Positions 43,901 to 52,346 of a DNA stretch of 64,000 nucleotides are shown here, piece after piece (positions within the stretch are counted from its first letter, which is position 1; the number at the start of each line of letters is the position of its first letter). The DNA lies in the NCBI GenBank assembly GCA_017999675.1, contig JAGNLL010000004.1:45701-109700 (forward strand). Reading direction: 5' to 3'. The notes beneath the pieces are model-generated. The model did not search any database. It had not been told where the DNA came from and worked only from the letters and a program-made list of their open reading frames with translations. The position numbers were made by a program, and so were the translations under genes. This stretch comes from Rickettsiales bacterium. GTDB lineage: Bacteria; Pseudomonadota; Alphaproteobacteria; Rickettsiales; UBA1997.

Positions 43901-44054
43901 GCAATCGGCTAGGGCAAAGGTCTCCAATACAATTCAGGAGCTTTGTGGTGATAAATTGCCTGACTCCTACGATACAAAAATTTTTCAACAAAAGTGTGAT
44001 TTGATCTATCTGCATTTTTACGATAACTATCCAAATGCTGAACGCAGAGTCTAA
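40905..44054 (+). CDS. hsdR: Type I restriction endonuclease subunit HsdR
   Basis: HsdR is the translocating and cleaving subunit. The N-terminal PD-(D/E)XK nuclease domain has DLVLFVNGLPLVLIELK (Asp148, Glu162, Lys164). The superfamily 2 motor has Walker A QGSGKS (299-304), DEAH (401-404), FLAFTGTPL and, later, MQTMARANRVWKDKPDG. A helical C-terminal region for HsdM contact follows. The length of 1049 aa and the uninterrupted frame suggest it is functional. It starts in the stop codon of the fused hsdS gene (TGATG). Confidence 0.96.
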   Translation: MANHEFSETALELEALKKISELGYETFDAFAESFGADGSLGRKTSEEVVLPLHLKDALKKLNPTLPNEAIDNAFYALCEGKSALSLVRANADFYQLIKDGVLVSFKDENGSEKSEKVKVIDFQNPQENDFLLVRQFKVSGEIYNRRTDLVLFVNGLPLVLIELKAAHKNLIKGFSDNITDYKAHIPQLFWHNALIVVSNGSETKIGSITSNWEHFSEWKKINSEGEKGVISLDTVIKGVFEKSKLLDIVENFVLFMVGDGGTKKIIAKNHQYLGVNNAIESVKNRKELGGKLGVFWHTQGSGKSFSMVFFTQKILHKLAGNWTFLIVTDREDLDKQIYTNFVNSGAVTEKKVRAETRADLKKILSEDHRNIFTMIQKFGTETKGDVFEEISSRSDIIVITDEAHRSQYNVLAMNMRKALPNASFLAFTGTPLMGDEKTKEVFGDYVSRYDFKQSVEDGATVKLFYENRIPELQIVNQRLDEDLKEIVEEGDLSDESEERFKKTYVKTYQLITRDDRLEKIAEDVVDHFMNRGFMGKAMYIAIDKATAVVMYDKVQKHWKLYLEKLQSQLLACHESHKKVIADKIKYMQETDMAVVVSSAQNEIDALKPHRKRMSGSEDLAEKFKNTDDKLRLVFVCAMWITGFDAPSVSTLYLDKILKNHTLMQTMARANRVWKDKPDGIIVDYIGIFQHLQKALATYGEAEIDEFGNEDSPIEDKSELVGMLDKSALEMDAFLNKKGVNYEDIFAEKDAFQRVKMVDDAVERIVESEKSKEDFFNFAGRLQVLLKAVLPDVRAEKYLKQTLAISIIAAKVREISAPLSPEEKEIEKRKILALSERVSALLDESIAVDGYEIKDSTPLDISQVDFEELKARFSGGDKKKTDLERLRSSVKRKIEELLKMNFSRESYLTEFEELVANYNSGDIDAEKFFLELVKLSRDLKDEEARHIKENLSEEELVIFDILTKPEPKLEKSEIEAVKKVAKELLEKLKKEKLVIDWRKKQSARAKVSNTIQELCGDKLPDSYDTKIFQQKCDLIYLHFYDNYPNAERRV

Positions 44055-44097
44055 ATCTCAAAATTTTATTGGTGGCAAGACTCCTCTGTAAAAAAAT

Positions 44098-44556
44098 CTA
44101 GCCACGCCCCTTGTAATCAGAAACGGTTTGCTCCTTTACCCAAAGATCTTTAGGTAATTTTCCGCTTTGAAAGAAAATATCAATTGGAATGCCGCCGCGC
44201 GGGTACCAATATCCGCCGATTCTTAGCCATTTTGGCTTGATGGTGGCAATGATGTCTTTGGCAATTTGCACGGTGCAGTCTTCGTGAAAAGCGCCGTGAT
44301 TGCGGTAAGAAAAGAGGTAAAGTTTTAGCGATTTGCTTTCGACAATCGATTTGTTTGGCACGTAATCAATTACCAAATGAGCAAAATCTGGCTGTGAGGT
44401 GATTGGGCAAATCGAGGTAAATTCGGGGCAAGAAAAACGCACGGCATAATCAACATCTGTGTGGGGATTTGCAACTTTTTGCAAAATTTCTTTTGAGGGT
44501 TTTTCAAATTTATAATCAGTTTTTTGGCCTAAAATTAGCTGCGATTTTTTTGTCAT
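44098..44556 (-). CDS. queF: NADPH-dependent preQ0 reductase QueF
   Basis: QueF reduces 7-cyano-7-deazaguanine to preQ1, the last free-base step toward queuosine in tRNA. The short (unimodular) form has the catalytic Cys50 and Asp57 in [12 protein letters not shown], and the QueF motif [21 protein letters not shown]. The length of 152 aa is normal. It follows an unrecognised gene by one base. No other queuosine gene lies in the window. Confidence 0.95.
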   Translation of the reverse strand: MTKKSQLILGQKTDYKFEKPSKEILQKVANPHTDVDYAVRFSCPEFTSICPITSQPDFAHLVIDYVPNKSIVESKSLKLYLFSYRNHGAFHEDCTVQIAKDIIATIKPKWLRIGGYWYPRGGIPIDIFFQSGKLPKDLWVKEQTVSDYKGRG

Positions 44557-44557
44557 T

Positions 44558-44977
44558 TTAGTTGGTTTCGTTTTTTGAAAATAATTGAAATGCCTTTGTT
44601 GCCGTCACTTTTTGCTGCGGATTTTGCACCTTTTCTAGAGATAATTTTTGATCACTCATTGCGCCCGACATTCTCTCTTCGCCGCCGTCACTAAACAAAA
44701 CTTGGTTAAGCAGACCGCGAGCAAAATCGATGCTGTTATTGGTAAAGAACGTGCCGTCGCTGTTAGCAACAATGTTGTGACATTCTCTGCCATGGCGCTT
44801 TTCGCGCGTGACGGCGATGCCTTTTTCTTTTAAAATATGCTCAATTTTATCGCCCGAAGATCGAGTAATATTGGCAATATTTTGTGTGATGTCGTGAGCA
44901 ACATGAACAATTTCATCAACCAAGTGGTGTGTCACATTTGCCGCGCTGTGGGCTAAATCCTTAAGATGACTTTTCAT
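44558..44977 (-). CDS. Unrecognised 139-aa protein
   Basis: I do not recognise this protein. The first 50 residues are helical and histidine-rich ([19 protein letters not shown]), which suggests an amphipathic membrane-binding or metal-binding segment. The middle has a short GKECHNIV-like strand-turn region ([17 protein letters not shown]), and the tail is polar. There is no signal peptide. Its start overlaps the end of the upstream 94-aa gene by 17 bases and its stop lies next to queF, so it is probably part of a three-gene leftward unit. Confidence 0.6.
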   Translation of the reverse strand: MKSHLKDLAHSAANVTHHLVDEIVHVAHDITQNIANITRSSGDKIEHILKEKGIAVTREKRHGRECHNIVANSDGTFFTNNSIDFARGLLNQVLFSDGGEERMSGAMSDQKLSLEKVQNPQQKVTATKAFQLFSKNETN

Positions 44978-45245
44978 TTTCGATTAAATTGCATTTGAAA
45001 TTTTTAAGATCGGCGCCGAGTTCGATCATTTCGGCGAGAATTTTTTCGATGTTTTCTTCAATGTCTTGATGCTCGTCTAAATGCGCCATCGCAGTAATTT
45101 TATTTGGCGCATCTGACAAAATAAAAACCACGCCACTTTTGGCGTTGGGGGAGGCGATAATTGAGTTGTCGCCTTTAATGATGCCATATTCTCCCCTCAG
45201 AACTATCAAGGGTTGCGGCGTGTCGGTGTCGAATAGATTTAGCAT
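44961..45245 (-). CDS. Unrecognised 94-aa protein, weak CheD-like pattern
   Basis: The product is small and soluble. The order LRGEYGIIKGDNSIIASP, SGVVFILSD, ITAMAHLDEH and ILAEMIELGADLKNFKCNLI echoes CheD-type deamidases (strand with catalytic Cys, strand, His-containing loop, long helix, strand). The His is present, but the expected Cys is replaced by Ser or lies elsewhere, so enzyme activity is doubtful. No chemotaxis genes are nearby. It starts divergently from carA and overlaps the next gene by 17 bases. The family link is tentative. Confidence 0.55.
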   Translation of the reverse strand: MLNLFDTDTPQPLIVLRGEYGIIKGDNSIIASPNAKSGVVFILSDAPNKITAMAHLDEHQDIEENIEKILAEMIELGADLKNFKCNLIENEKSS

Positions 45246-45324
45246 TAAAAGATGATTGCGGATTGAGATGGGGCTTCTTATTTTGCGCCGAAATTTTTCT
45301 AGCTAAAACCTTACTTTTGAAATC

Positions 45325-46521
45325 ATGAAAGACGCAAATATTTTTTATCCAAGCTTTTATCAAACAGAAAAAAACGCTGCTTTAGTCTTTGCTGACGGCA
45401 CTTGTTTTTACGGCTACGGCATTGGAAAAAAATCTGTCACACGTGGCGAAATTTGCTTTAACACCGCAATTACCGGCTACCAAGAAATTCTTACCGACCC
45501 TTCTTACTCAGGCCAAATCATCAATTTTACTTTTCCTCACATCGGAAATATCGGCACTAATTTTCAAGACATCGAAGGCAACTCAGTTAGAGCCTGCGGC
45601 CTTGTAATTCGTGAGCCAATCACCAATCCGTCAAGCTATCGCTCGCAAGAAAATCTGAATGCTTGGTTAGAAAAAAATAACATCACCGGCATTTCTGGCA
45701 TCGATACTAGAAAAGTAACAAAGCTAATCAGAGCCAACGGCGCCAGCACTGTAGCAATTATTTACGCTGATAAAATTGACGAAGATCTAATTAAAAAAAC
45801 CGTCGAAGAAATTAAAAAATCTCCTGATTTAAACGGAGTTGAACTGGCTTCAACTGCAAGCGAAAATAAGCAATATCACTGGGCTAGTGAGGCAAAATGG
45901 CAGCAAACAAAAAATGCTTACAACGCCGTTTCAGCAAAAAAATTTAAAGTTGTGGCAATTGACTACGGCGCCAAATTAAACATTTTGCGCTGTTTAACTG
46001 AAATTGGCTGTGACGTTGAAGTTGTTGGCGCAAAAGCAAGTTTTGCCGAAATTATGAAGCACCAACCAGACGGCGTGTTTTTGTCGAATGGTCCGGGAGA
46101 TCCTGCTGAAACCGGCAAATACGCAATTCCGGTGATCCAAGAAATTCTAAAAAATAAAATTCCACTTTTTGGCATTTGTTTAGGCCACCAACTTTTGGCT
46201 TTGGCAATTGGCGCTAAAACTTCTAAAATGCACCAAGGCCATCGCGGCGCAAATCACCCGGTGCAAGATTTACGTAGCGGAAAAGTTGAAATCACCAGCC
46301 AAAATCACGGCTTTTGTGTTGACGAAAAATCAATGCCAGATAGCGCTGAAGTGACACACATTTCACTTTTTGACCGCACAGTTGAAGGCTTAAGCTTAAA
46401 AGACAAATCAGCTTTTTCGGTGCAATATCACCCAGAAAGCTCCCCTGGGCCCGATGACAGCTTTTATCTTTTTGAACAATTTGCCCAACTGATGCAAAAA
46501 AAACAAAATGGGAACAGTTAG
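45325..46521 (+). CDS. carA: Carbamoyl-phosphate synthase small subunit CarA
   Basis: CarA is the glutaminase subunit that feeds ammonia to CarB for carbamoyl phosphate (pyrimidines, arginine). The N-terminal domain has GEICFNTAITGYQEILTDPSYSGQII and ISGIDTRKVTKLIR. The amidotransferase domain has VFLSNGPGDPAE, the nucleophile in FGICLGHQLLALA, and the HPESSPGP catalytic His/Glu. The length is 398 aa. carB is not next to it; instead a membrane gene overlaps its end by 14 bases. Confidence 0.96.
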   Translation: MKDANIFYPSFYQTEKNAALVFADGTCFYGYGIGKKSVTRGEICFNTAITGYQEILTDPSYSGQIINFTFPHIGNIGTNFQDIEGNSVRACGLVIREPITNPSSYRSQENLNAWLEKNNITGISGIDTRKVTKLIRANGASTVAIIYADKIDEDLIKKTVEEIKKSPDLNGVELASTASENKQYHWASEAKWQQTKNAYNAVSAKKFKVVAIDYGAKLNILRCLTEIGCDVEVVGAKASFAEIMKHQPDGVFLSNGPGDPAETGKYAIPVIQEILKNKIPLFGICLGHQLLALAIGAKTSKMHQGHRGANHPVQDLRSGKVEITSQNHGFCVDEKSMPDSAEVTHISLFDRTVEGLSLKDKSAFSVQYHPESSPGPDDSFYLFEQFAQLMQKKQNGNS

Positions 46522-48010
46522 CAACATCTACCTTCTCATTTTTTTGCCGCTGATTTCGTCACTTCTTTGTCAGGCGATTTCACGAAAAAACTCTTCTTTT
46601 TGGATCGCGCTTACTTCAAGCGTGGTCCTATTTTTTTTGGCGCTCAAAGTTTTTCCCGACGTTTTAATCTACGAAAAAATCGCTAATGATTTTCATCTCT
46701 CGCCACTTTCAATCGCTCTAGAATTTAGGCTAGATCTGCTTGGAATGATATTTTTGCTGCTGCTGATTTTTCTTAAAATCGTCATTCTTTTTTTCTACCG
46801 CCAAGACATTGAAAAATTTTTGGACGAAAAAAATAACAAAATTTTCTACTCAGTTTTTCTTCTGCATCTCTTCAGTTTGGTGGGAATTTTCACCACCAAC
46901 AACCTGCTAAATTTATTCGTATTTTTCGAAATTTACGCCTTCAGTTTTTTTGCCACCCTTTCAATTTCGCGCGACGCCAGCCTGCTAAAATTGGCCTTTC
47001 GCTACTTTTGCCTAAATGCCACGTCGGCACTTTTAATGCTCTTTTGCTTCTTTGCCATCTACCTAGTTTTTGGCGAAATTAATTTTGACCAAATTGCCAA
47101 TAATTTGGGGCTAGTCGCAGCTTCAAATTTGTGGTTTTTGATCATGATTTTTACGCTTTTGGCAATTTCAATAATCATCAAGTTTTTCCCTTTCTGGCTT
47201 TATTTTGAAAAGCTCAAGAGCAGCAATCCAATTGCTAATTTTTTGGCAATTGAGTCGATTTTTATCAAAACCAATGTTGGCATTTTTTTAACGCTAAAAT
47301 TCGTTTATTTTTTCTTCGGCAATCATCTGCTTTTTGTCGATTTCAAATTTGCGCCGATCTTAATTTTTCTTTCAATTTCGCTAATTTTTTACAGCGCCAT
47401 CAAGCTTTACCAGCAAAAGCATCTCAAGCTAATCGCCACTTATTTTTGCCTTAATAATTTGGGTTTTATTTTTGCCGGAATTGCCCTGCAAACCACAGAA
47501 TCACTGCAAGCATCGTTTTTTTATTTACTGAATTTCAGTTTGGTAAATTTACTAATTTTTATTTTTGCAACTTTTCTCAAACGTCATTTCGCCACCTCGT
47601 CAATTACCAAACTTAATCTGATTCGCCAAAATCATTTTCTGCTAATTTTGCCGCTAAAATTGCTGATTTTTTTCATTGCGGCTTTTCCTCTCACCATTTT
47701 GTTTTTTGCCAATTGGTACATGGCCTATGCCAGCTTTAACCTTGGTTTTGAGGCATTTTTGTTAGTGGCGTTGCTGCTTTCAAATTTTGTTCAGGCCAGC
47801 CTTGGGGTAAAATTAATCACAGCTTTTTTTGCTAAAAATAATGGCGAAAAACCACAAGAAATGGCGCCTCTTACCTTAAAGAAATATCAGTTTTACCTAA
47901 CGTCGTTTTGGTTTTTAATCGTCACAATTTTTGCAATGGTTTTGCTTTCTGGCTTGGTTAATGATTTGTCGCTGAAGTTTGCGTCTTACTTGCTTTCGAA
48001 TACGATTTAA
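46508..48010 (+). CDS. Lone antiporter-like membrane subunit (NuoM/NuoN/MrpD-like)
   Basis: This is a 500-aa polytopic membrane protein with about 13-14 hydrophobic segments. The stretch LLNLFVFFEIYAFSFFATLS resembles the conserved helix of complex I and Mrp antiporter subunits that carries the key glutamate, and lysines and histidines occur in later segments (IIIKFFPFWLYF, LYQQKHLKLIATYF). It could translocate H+ or Na+, but no nuo or mrp partner genes are adjacent. Phe and Leu content is very high. It overlaps carA by 14 bases. Confidence 0.65.
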   Translation: MGTVSNIYLLIFLPLISSLLCQAISRKNSSFWIALTSSVVLFFLALKVFPDVLIYEKIANDFHLSPLSIALEFRLDLLGMIFLLLLIFLKIVILFFYRQDIEKFLDEKNNKIFYSVFLLHLFSLVGIFTTNNLLNLFVFFEIYAFSFFATLSISRDASLLKLAFRYFCLNATSALLMLFCFFAIYLVFGEINFDQIANNLGLVAASNLWFLIMIFTLLAISIIIKFFPFWLYFEKLKSSNPIANFLAIESIFIKTNVGIFLTLKFVYFFFGNHLLFVDFKFAPILIFLSISLIFYSAIKLYQQKHLKLIATYFCLNNLGFIFAGIALQTTESLQASFFYLLNFSLVNLLIFIFATFLKRHFATSSITKLNLIRQNHFLLILPLKLLIFFIAAFPLTILFFANWYMAYASFNLGFEAFLLVALLLSNFVQASLGVKLITAFFAKNNGEKPQEMAPLTLKKYQFYLTSFWFLIVTIFAMVLLSGLVNDLSLKFASYLLSNTI

Positions 48011-48021
48011 ATTTTTAGTTC

Positions 48022-48131
48022 TAGTCTGCGAATAACCACCCCAACCCCTCCTTGAAAAGGAGGGGCTTTTCCTCCGAGTGCAGACTAAAGCCCCTCCTTT
48101 TCAAGGAGGGGTTGGGGTGGTTATTCGCAGA
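48022..48131. repeat. Inverted-repeat element, copy 6 of 6
   Basis: The arms at about 48027-48067 and 48089-48128 carry the AACCACCCC/ACCCCTCCTT core around a spacer of about 22 bases. It lies between the convergent antiporter-like gene and hemN, and is the shortest copy in the window. Confidence 0.9.
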
Positions 48132-48138
48132 ATCTTAC

Positions 48139-49503
48139 TTAAGCAATTTTCGAATGCCTTTTAGCATCTGCCTCAAAAAACTTGTCGAAGACACTACTCA
48201 CCACCCGCGAAATTTGTGGGGCGATTAGGTTAATTTTGATTACGTTGTTTTTTACCCGCACCAGCCCGTCTTTTTGTAGCTCGTCAAGCCTTGCCAGCTC
48301 TTTGTCAAAGTGGTTCTTTTTCAAACCAAATTCTTCGCAAATTTTGTTTAAATCTACCTCAAGGTAGCACATTAACTCGTCGATTATTTTTTTGCGCAGC
48401 TTGTCGTCGTCACTAATTTCGACACCTTTTTTTGTTGGCAGATTTTCGCTTAAAATATTTTTTTTGTACTCGTCAAAATCCAAGGTGTTTTGCGAGTAGC
48501 CAAACGGAAAATAGCTAATTGCCGAAGCTCCAAAGCCAATCACGCTGCTGCCAGTGTCGGTGCTGTAGCCTTGAAAATTGCGTTTAAGTTTTTCTTCTTT
48601 GAAGGCCAAAAACATGCTGTCGTTTTTTTTGGCAAAATGGTCGAGGCCAATTGGAAAGAAGCCTTCTTGCTGCAATTTTTCTGACGCCAATTTGTACATT
48701 TGCAGCCTGCTGGCGCCGTCTGGCAAATCTTCTTCGTTAATTAGCCGCATGTGTTTTTTCATCCACTGCACGTGGGCGTAAGCGAAAAGCGCAATGCGAC
48801 TTGGTTTTAACAACATTGCGTAGTCAATATTTTTTCTGATTCCCTCAAGAGTTTGCTTGGGTAGGCCGTAGATTAAATCGAGGTTAATGTTGTCAATTTT
48901 GTATTCGCGAAAAAGACGAATGCAGTCGTAAACCAAATCGAAAGATTGCACGCGGTTAATTGCTTGCTGCACTTCAAGGTTAAAATCTTGCACACCAATG
49001 CTCACGCGGTTGATTCCAGCTTTGGCGTAGGTGGCAATTTTTTCTTCACTGACATTTCTGGGGTCAACTTCAATGGCAATTTCGGCGTCTGGCAAAATTT
49101 CAAATTCACTGCGAATTGCTTGCATTAAATGTTCAAAAGTTTGCGGCAGTAAAATTGTTGGTGAGCCGCCGCCAAAGTGAATGTGCGAAACTTTGCGGTT
49201 TTTCTTAGCCAGCAAATTTGCCACCAAATGTATTTCGCGCGCCAAAATGTGGGCGTAGTCTTCAACTGGAGCGTAGCGATTTGTTGCTTTGGTGTAGCAG
49301 CCGCAATACCAGCAAAGCTGCTGGCAGAAGGGAATGTGAATGTAAAGTGAGAGAGTTTCGTTTTGGGGTAAAGATTTTAGCCAGCCACTAACAACCTCAC
49401 CATTTACCTGTGAAGTAAAGTGTGGAGCGGTTGGGTAGCTGGTGTAGCGCGGAACTTGGGTGTCGTGTTTTAAAATTACGCTGTCTTCAATTTTATTCAG
49501 CAT
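48139..49503 (-). CDS. hemN: Oxygen-independent coproporphyrinogen III dehydrogenase HemN
   Basis: This radical SAM enzyme makes protoporphyrinogen IX without O2. VPRYTSYPTAPHF is the HemN start. The Fe-S cluster motif is CQQLCWYCGC (Cys60, 64, 67), followed by HIHFGGGSPTIL, IEVDPRNVSEEKI, RVSIGVQDFNLEVQQAINRVQ and NLDLIYGLPKQTLEG. The length of 454 aa and the N-terminal YTSYPT segment distinguish real HemN from HemW. Its start overlaps cydX by 11 bases, tying heme synthesis to the high-affinity heme oxidase. Confidence 0.95.
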   Translation of the reverse strand: MLNKIEDSVILKHDTQVPRYTSYPTAPHFTSQVNGEVVSGWLKSLPQNETLSLYIHIPFCQQLCWYCGCYTKATNRYAPVEDYAHILAREIHLVANLLAKKNRKVSHIHFGGGSPTILLPQTFEHLMQAIRSEFEILPDAEIAIEVDPRNVSEEKIATYAKAGINRVSIGVQDFNLEVQQAINRVQSFDLVYDCIRLFREYKIDNINLDLIYGLPKQTLEGIRKNIDYAMLLKPSRIALFAYAHVQWMKKHMRLINEEDLPDGASRLQMYKLASEKLQQEGFFPIGLDHFAKKNDSMFLAFKEEKLKRNFQGYSTDTGSSVIGFGASAISYFPFGYSQNTLDFDEYKKNILSENLPTKKGVEISDDDKLRKKIIDELMCYLEVDLNKICEEFGLKKNHFDKELARLDELQKDGLVRVKNNVIKINLIAPQISRVVSSVFDKFFEADAKRHSKIA

Positions 49504-49630
49504 GTGAGTTAGAGCAGCGGTTGGCGCAGGTTTTTGGTGCGTCTTCGTTATTTATTTCGTACCACAAGGCGGTCAAAACCGCAAAGGAAGCGGCTAGGGC
49601 AGTGCCTAAAATCCAAGAAAAATACCACAT
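49493..49630 (-). CDS. cydX: Cytochrome bd oxidase small subunit CydX
   Basis: This 45-aa single-pass membrane protein starts with MWYFSWILGTALAASFAV and continues TALWYEINNED, which matches the CydX/YbgT family closely. CydX stabilises the hemes of the bd complex. The short tail has two cysteines (TCANRCS). It lies 21 bases after cydB and overlaps hemN by 11 bases. It is easily missed because of its size. Confidence 0.92.
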   Translation of the reverse strand: MWYFSWILGTALAASFAVLTALWYEINNEDAPKTCANRCSNSHAE

Positions 49631-49651
49631 GTTTTGAGCTCGTTTAAAAAA

Positions 49652-50797
49652 TTAATAAAAAAAGTTAGAATCTTTTTTGATTTCTTCGGCTGTCACCTTG
49701 CCGCGCAACACTCTAAAAACCCACGAGGTGTAGAGCAAAATAATCGGCACAAAAATTAGGGCGGCGATTAGCATTACAACCAAGGTAAAATAGCTGCTCG
49801 AGGCGTCCCAAATTATTAGCGAAGAACTTGGGTTTAGGCTTGAGGGCAAAATGAAAGGAAAAAGCGTTAGGCCAGCAGTTGAAATTATTCCCAAAATTGA
49901 CGCGGCGCTAAAAATGAAGGCTTTGCCAAAGTGGTTAATGCGGGCAAAAATTAGTGCTAAAAATTGGCCGGCAAATCCCAAAAATGGTGCAATTAGCATC
50001 CAAGAATATTTTGAGTAATTGTTAAACCAACCTCCCGCAACTCTTACCACTTCTTTTTGTAGCGGGTTTGAATCAGCCAAGGTGCCGGCGAAACTTTTTA
50101 CTTCGTAGCCTTCAACAAATTGTAAAAGCACGCCGCCAAGCGCGAATAAAACCACTGTAAGAAGTGGAAAAACTTTGAGAACTTTTTGGGTGCGGCGAAG
50201 AATTTCTCCCTCGGTTTTAATGGCTAAATAACAAGCTCCGTGGGTTGTGAGCATTGCAACGCTGACAAGTCCGCAAAGTAATGTGAACGGAGTGAAGAGA
50301 GCAAAAAAACCAATCTGATTGTCAATTACCATGAAGTCGTCAAAGGCGAAGGCAACGCCTTGCAGCACGTTTCCAACCGCCACTCCAAAAACTAGAGACG
50401 GCACTAATCCCGAAACAAAAATGCAGTAATCCCAAGTGCGGCGCCAAGTTTTGTTGGCAATTTTGCTGCGGTAATCAAAGCCAACTGGGCGCAAAATTAA
50501 GGCCAAAAGAACCAACAACATTGCGAAGTAAAATCCAGAAAAGCTCACCGCGTAAACATGTGGCCAAGCAGCAAAAATTGCGCCAGCGCCCAAAATTAGC
50601 CAAACTTGGTTGCCCTCCCAAACTGGTCCAACTGAGTTTAAAACTACGCGTCTTTCTTCGTCGGTTTTGGCAACGAATGGCAGCAGAATTCCAACTCCTA
50701 AATCGAAGCCATCCATTATTGCAAAGCCAATTAGCAGAACACCAAGCAACACCCACCAGATTATTCGAAGTGTCTCGTAATCAAAAAATTCTAACAT
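49652..50797 (-). CDS. cydB: Cytochrome bd ubiquinol oxidase subunit II CydB
   Basis: CydB is the structural partner of CydA, with about eight to nine membrane segments. The N-terminal IIWWVLLGVLLIGFAIMDGFDLGVG and the following GPVWEGNQVWLI and RPVGFDYRSK are hallmark stretches. The length is 381 aa. A strong AGGAG stands six bases before its ATG. It lies 9 bases after cydA. Confidence 0.96.
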   Translation of the reverse strand: MLEFFDYETLRIIWWVLLGVLLIGFAIMDGFDLGVGILLPFVAKTDEERRVVLNSVGPVWEGNQVWLILGAGAIFAAWPHVYAVSFSGFYFAMLLVLLALILRPVGFDYRSKIANKTWRRTWDYCIFVSGLVPSLVFGVAVGNVLQGVAFAFDDFMVIDNQIGFFALFTPFTLLCGLVSVAMLTTHGACYLAIKTEGEILRRTQKVLKVFPLLTVVLFALGGVLLQFVEGYEVKSFAGTLADSNPLQKEVVRVAGGWFNNYSKYSWMLIAPFLGFAGQFLALIFARINHFGKAFIFSAASILGIISTAGLTLFPFILPSSLNPSSSLIIWDASSSYFTLVVMLIAALIFVPIILLYTSWVFRVLRGKVTAEEIKKDSNFFY

Positions 50798-50806
50798 GTT
50801 TTTCTC

Positions 50807-52345
50807 CTAATGATTTTTGGATAATAATTTGTCTGGCCCAAGTTTGGTGTATTTCACCATTAGGTACAAATCAACGACCAGCAAGGCTGTGTAGAGAATA
50901 ACAAAGCCAGTCAAGCTAGCTAAAACGTGGCCGTAAGACACTGGAGAAATGCCCAAAGCAGTTGGCAAAATTCCCTCAATCACCCAAGGCTGTCTGCCAC
51001 ATTCGGCAACAATCCAGCCAAGCTCGGCAGCAATCCAAGGCAGCGGTAAAGAGTAGAAACAAATTTTGAGCAGAAGTTTTTTGTCAAAATTGCGCTTCAC
51101 ATTCATTTGCCAGAACGCCACGGCGAATAAAATTATGAAATACAAACCCAAGCCAACCATGATGCGGAAGCTATAAAACAGTGGAGCGATTCTTGGTTTG
51201 GTGCTTTCAGCGGCTGCTCTAATTTCTGCTTCAGTAGAGTTTTCAATGTCGGCGCGATATTTTTTTAGCAACAAGGCGTAGCCAATATCTTGGTAGTTTT
51301 CGCGTAGGTAAGCTTTGTCAGCTTCGGGATTTTGGCTGTTTTTGCTGCGTAAATTTTTGAGCACCAAATATTGACCAATGCCGTTTTTTACGCGCGCTTC
51401 GGCAACGTTGATTAAGTCTTTAATTCCGGGCACTTCTTTGTCTAAAGAGCGCGTAGCAATTAAACCCAAAACGTAAGGCAGCTTAACTGAATATTCGTTG
51501 GTTTGAGTTGCTTCATTTGGAATTGCAAAAACTGTAAAATCAGCTGGGGCTTCTTCAGTTTCCCACATTCCTTCAATTGCCGCGATTTTCATTTTTTGGT
51601 TTTGACCAGCTGAATAACCGCTTTCATCGCCCAAAACCACAACTGAAAGTGCCGCCAAAAGCCCGAAAGACGAGGCCACAATAATTGATCTTTTAGCTAC
51701 TTGAACATTGGTTTTTTTGAGCAAGTAGTAGCAGCTAATGGCTAAAACAAACATTGCGCCTGTCACGTATCCGGCGCTAATGGTGTGAACAAATTTTGAT
51801 TGAGCTACTTCGTTGAAGAAAATTTCTTTAAACGAATCGAGCTCCATTCGCATGGTTTCAGCGTTGAATTTAGCGCCAACTGGGTTTTGCATCCAGCCAT
51901 TGGCAATTAAAATCCACAAAGCTGAAAGATTGGTGCCAATTGCCATTAACCAAGTGACTACAAGGTGAGCGCGCTTGCTCATTTTGTTCCAGCCAAACAA
52001 AAACATTCCAACAAAGGTCGACTCCAAGAAGAAAGCCATTAGCCCCTCAATTGCCAAAGGCACACCAAAAATGTCGCCAACGTAGTGCGAGTAGTAAGCC
52101 CAGTTGGTACCAAACTGAAACTCCATTGTAATTCCGGTTGCCACACCCATTGCAAAGTTAATGGCAAAAAGCTTGCCCCAAAATTTGGTAATGTCGCGCC
52201 AGATTTCTTTGCCGGTCATTACGTAAACACTTTCCATTATTGCCAAAATCACCGCTAAGCCAAGGGTGAGGGGCACAAACAAAAAGTGGTAAATTGCGGT
52301 GACTGCAAATTGTAATCTCGATATTTCAACTAGGCCGAATTCCAT
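50807..52345 (-). CDS. cydA: Cytochrome bd ubiquinol oxidase subunit I CydA
   Basis: CydA binds hemes b558, b595 and d and oxidises quinol at low oxygen. Landmarks are SRLQFAVTAIYHFLFVPLTLG with the heme-ligand His, the GVATGITMEFQFGTNW segment, AIEGLMAFFLESTFVG, NPVGAKF, a moderate periplasmic quinol loop, and AECGRQPW in the second half. The length is 512 aa, close to the E. coli protein. It starts one base after the small cydP-like gene. Confidence 0.96.
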   Translation of the reverse strand: MEFGLVEISRLQFAVTAIYHFLFVPLTLGLAVILAIMESVYVMTGKEIWRDITKFWGKLFAINFAMGVATGITMEFQFGTNWAYYSHYVGDIFGVPLAIEGLMAFFLESTFVGMFLFGWNKMSKRAHLVVTWLMAIGTNLSALWILIANGWMQNPVGAKFNAETMRMELDSFKEIFFNEVAQSKFVHTISAGYVTGAMFVLAISCYYLLKKTNVQVAKRSIIVASSFGLLAALSVVVLGDESGYSAGQNQKMKIAAIEGMWETEEAPADFTVFAIPNEATQTNEYSVKLPYVLGLIATRSLDKEVPGIKDLINVAEARVKNGIGQYLVLKNLRSKNSQNPEADKAYLRENYQDIGYALLLKKYRADIENSTEAEIRAAAESTKPRIAPLFYSFRIMVGLGLYFIILFAVAFWQMNVKRNFDKKLLLKICFYSLPLPWIAAELGWIVAECGRQPWVIEGILPTALGISPVSYGHVLASLTGFVILYTALLVVDLYLMVKYTKLGPDKLLSKNH

Positions 52346-52346
52346 T

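Noticed and set aside
565-48131. The regularly similar repeats as a CRISPR array
   Set aside because: Copies are single, far apart, internally palindromic and lie between ordinary genes; there is no array and no cas gene.
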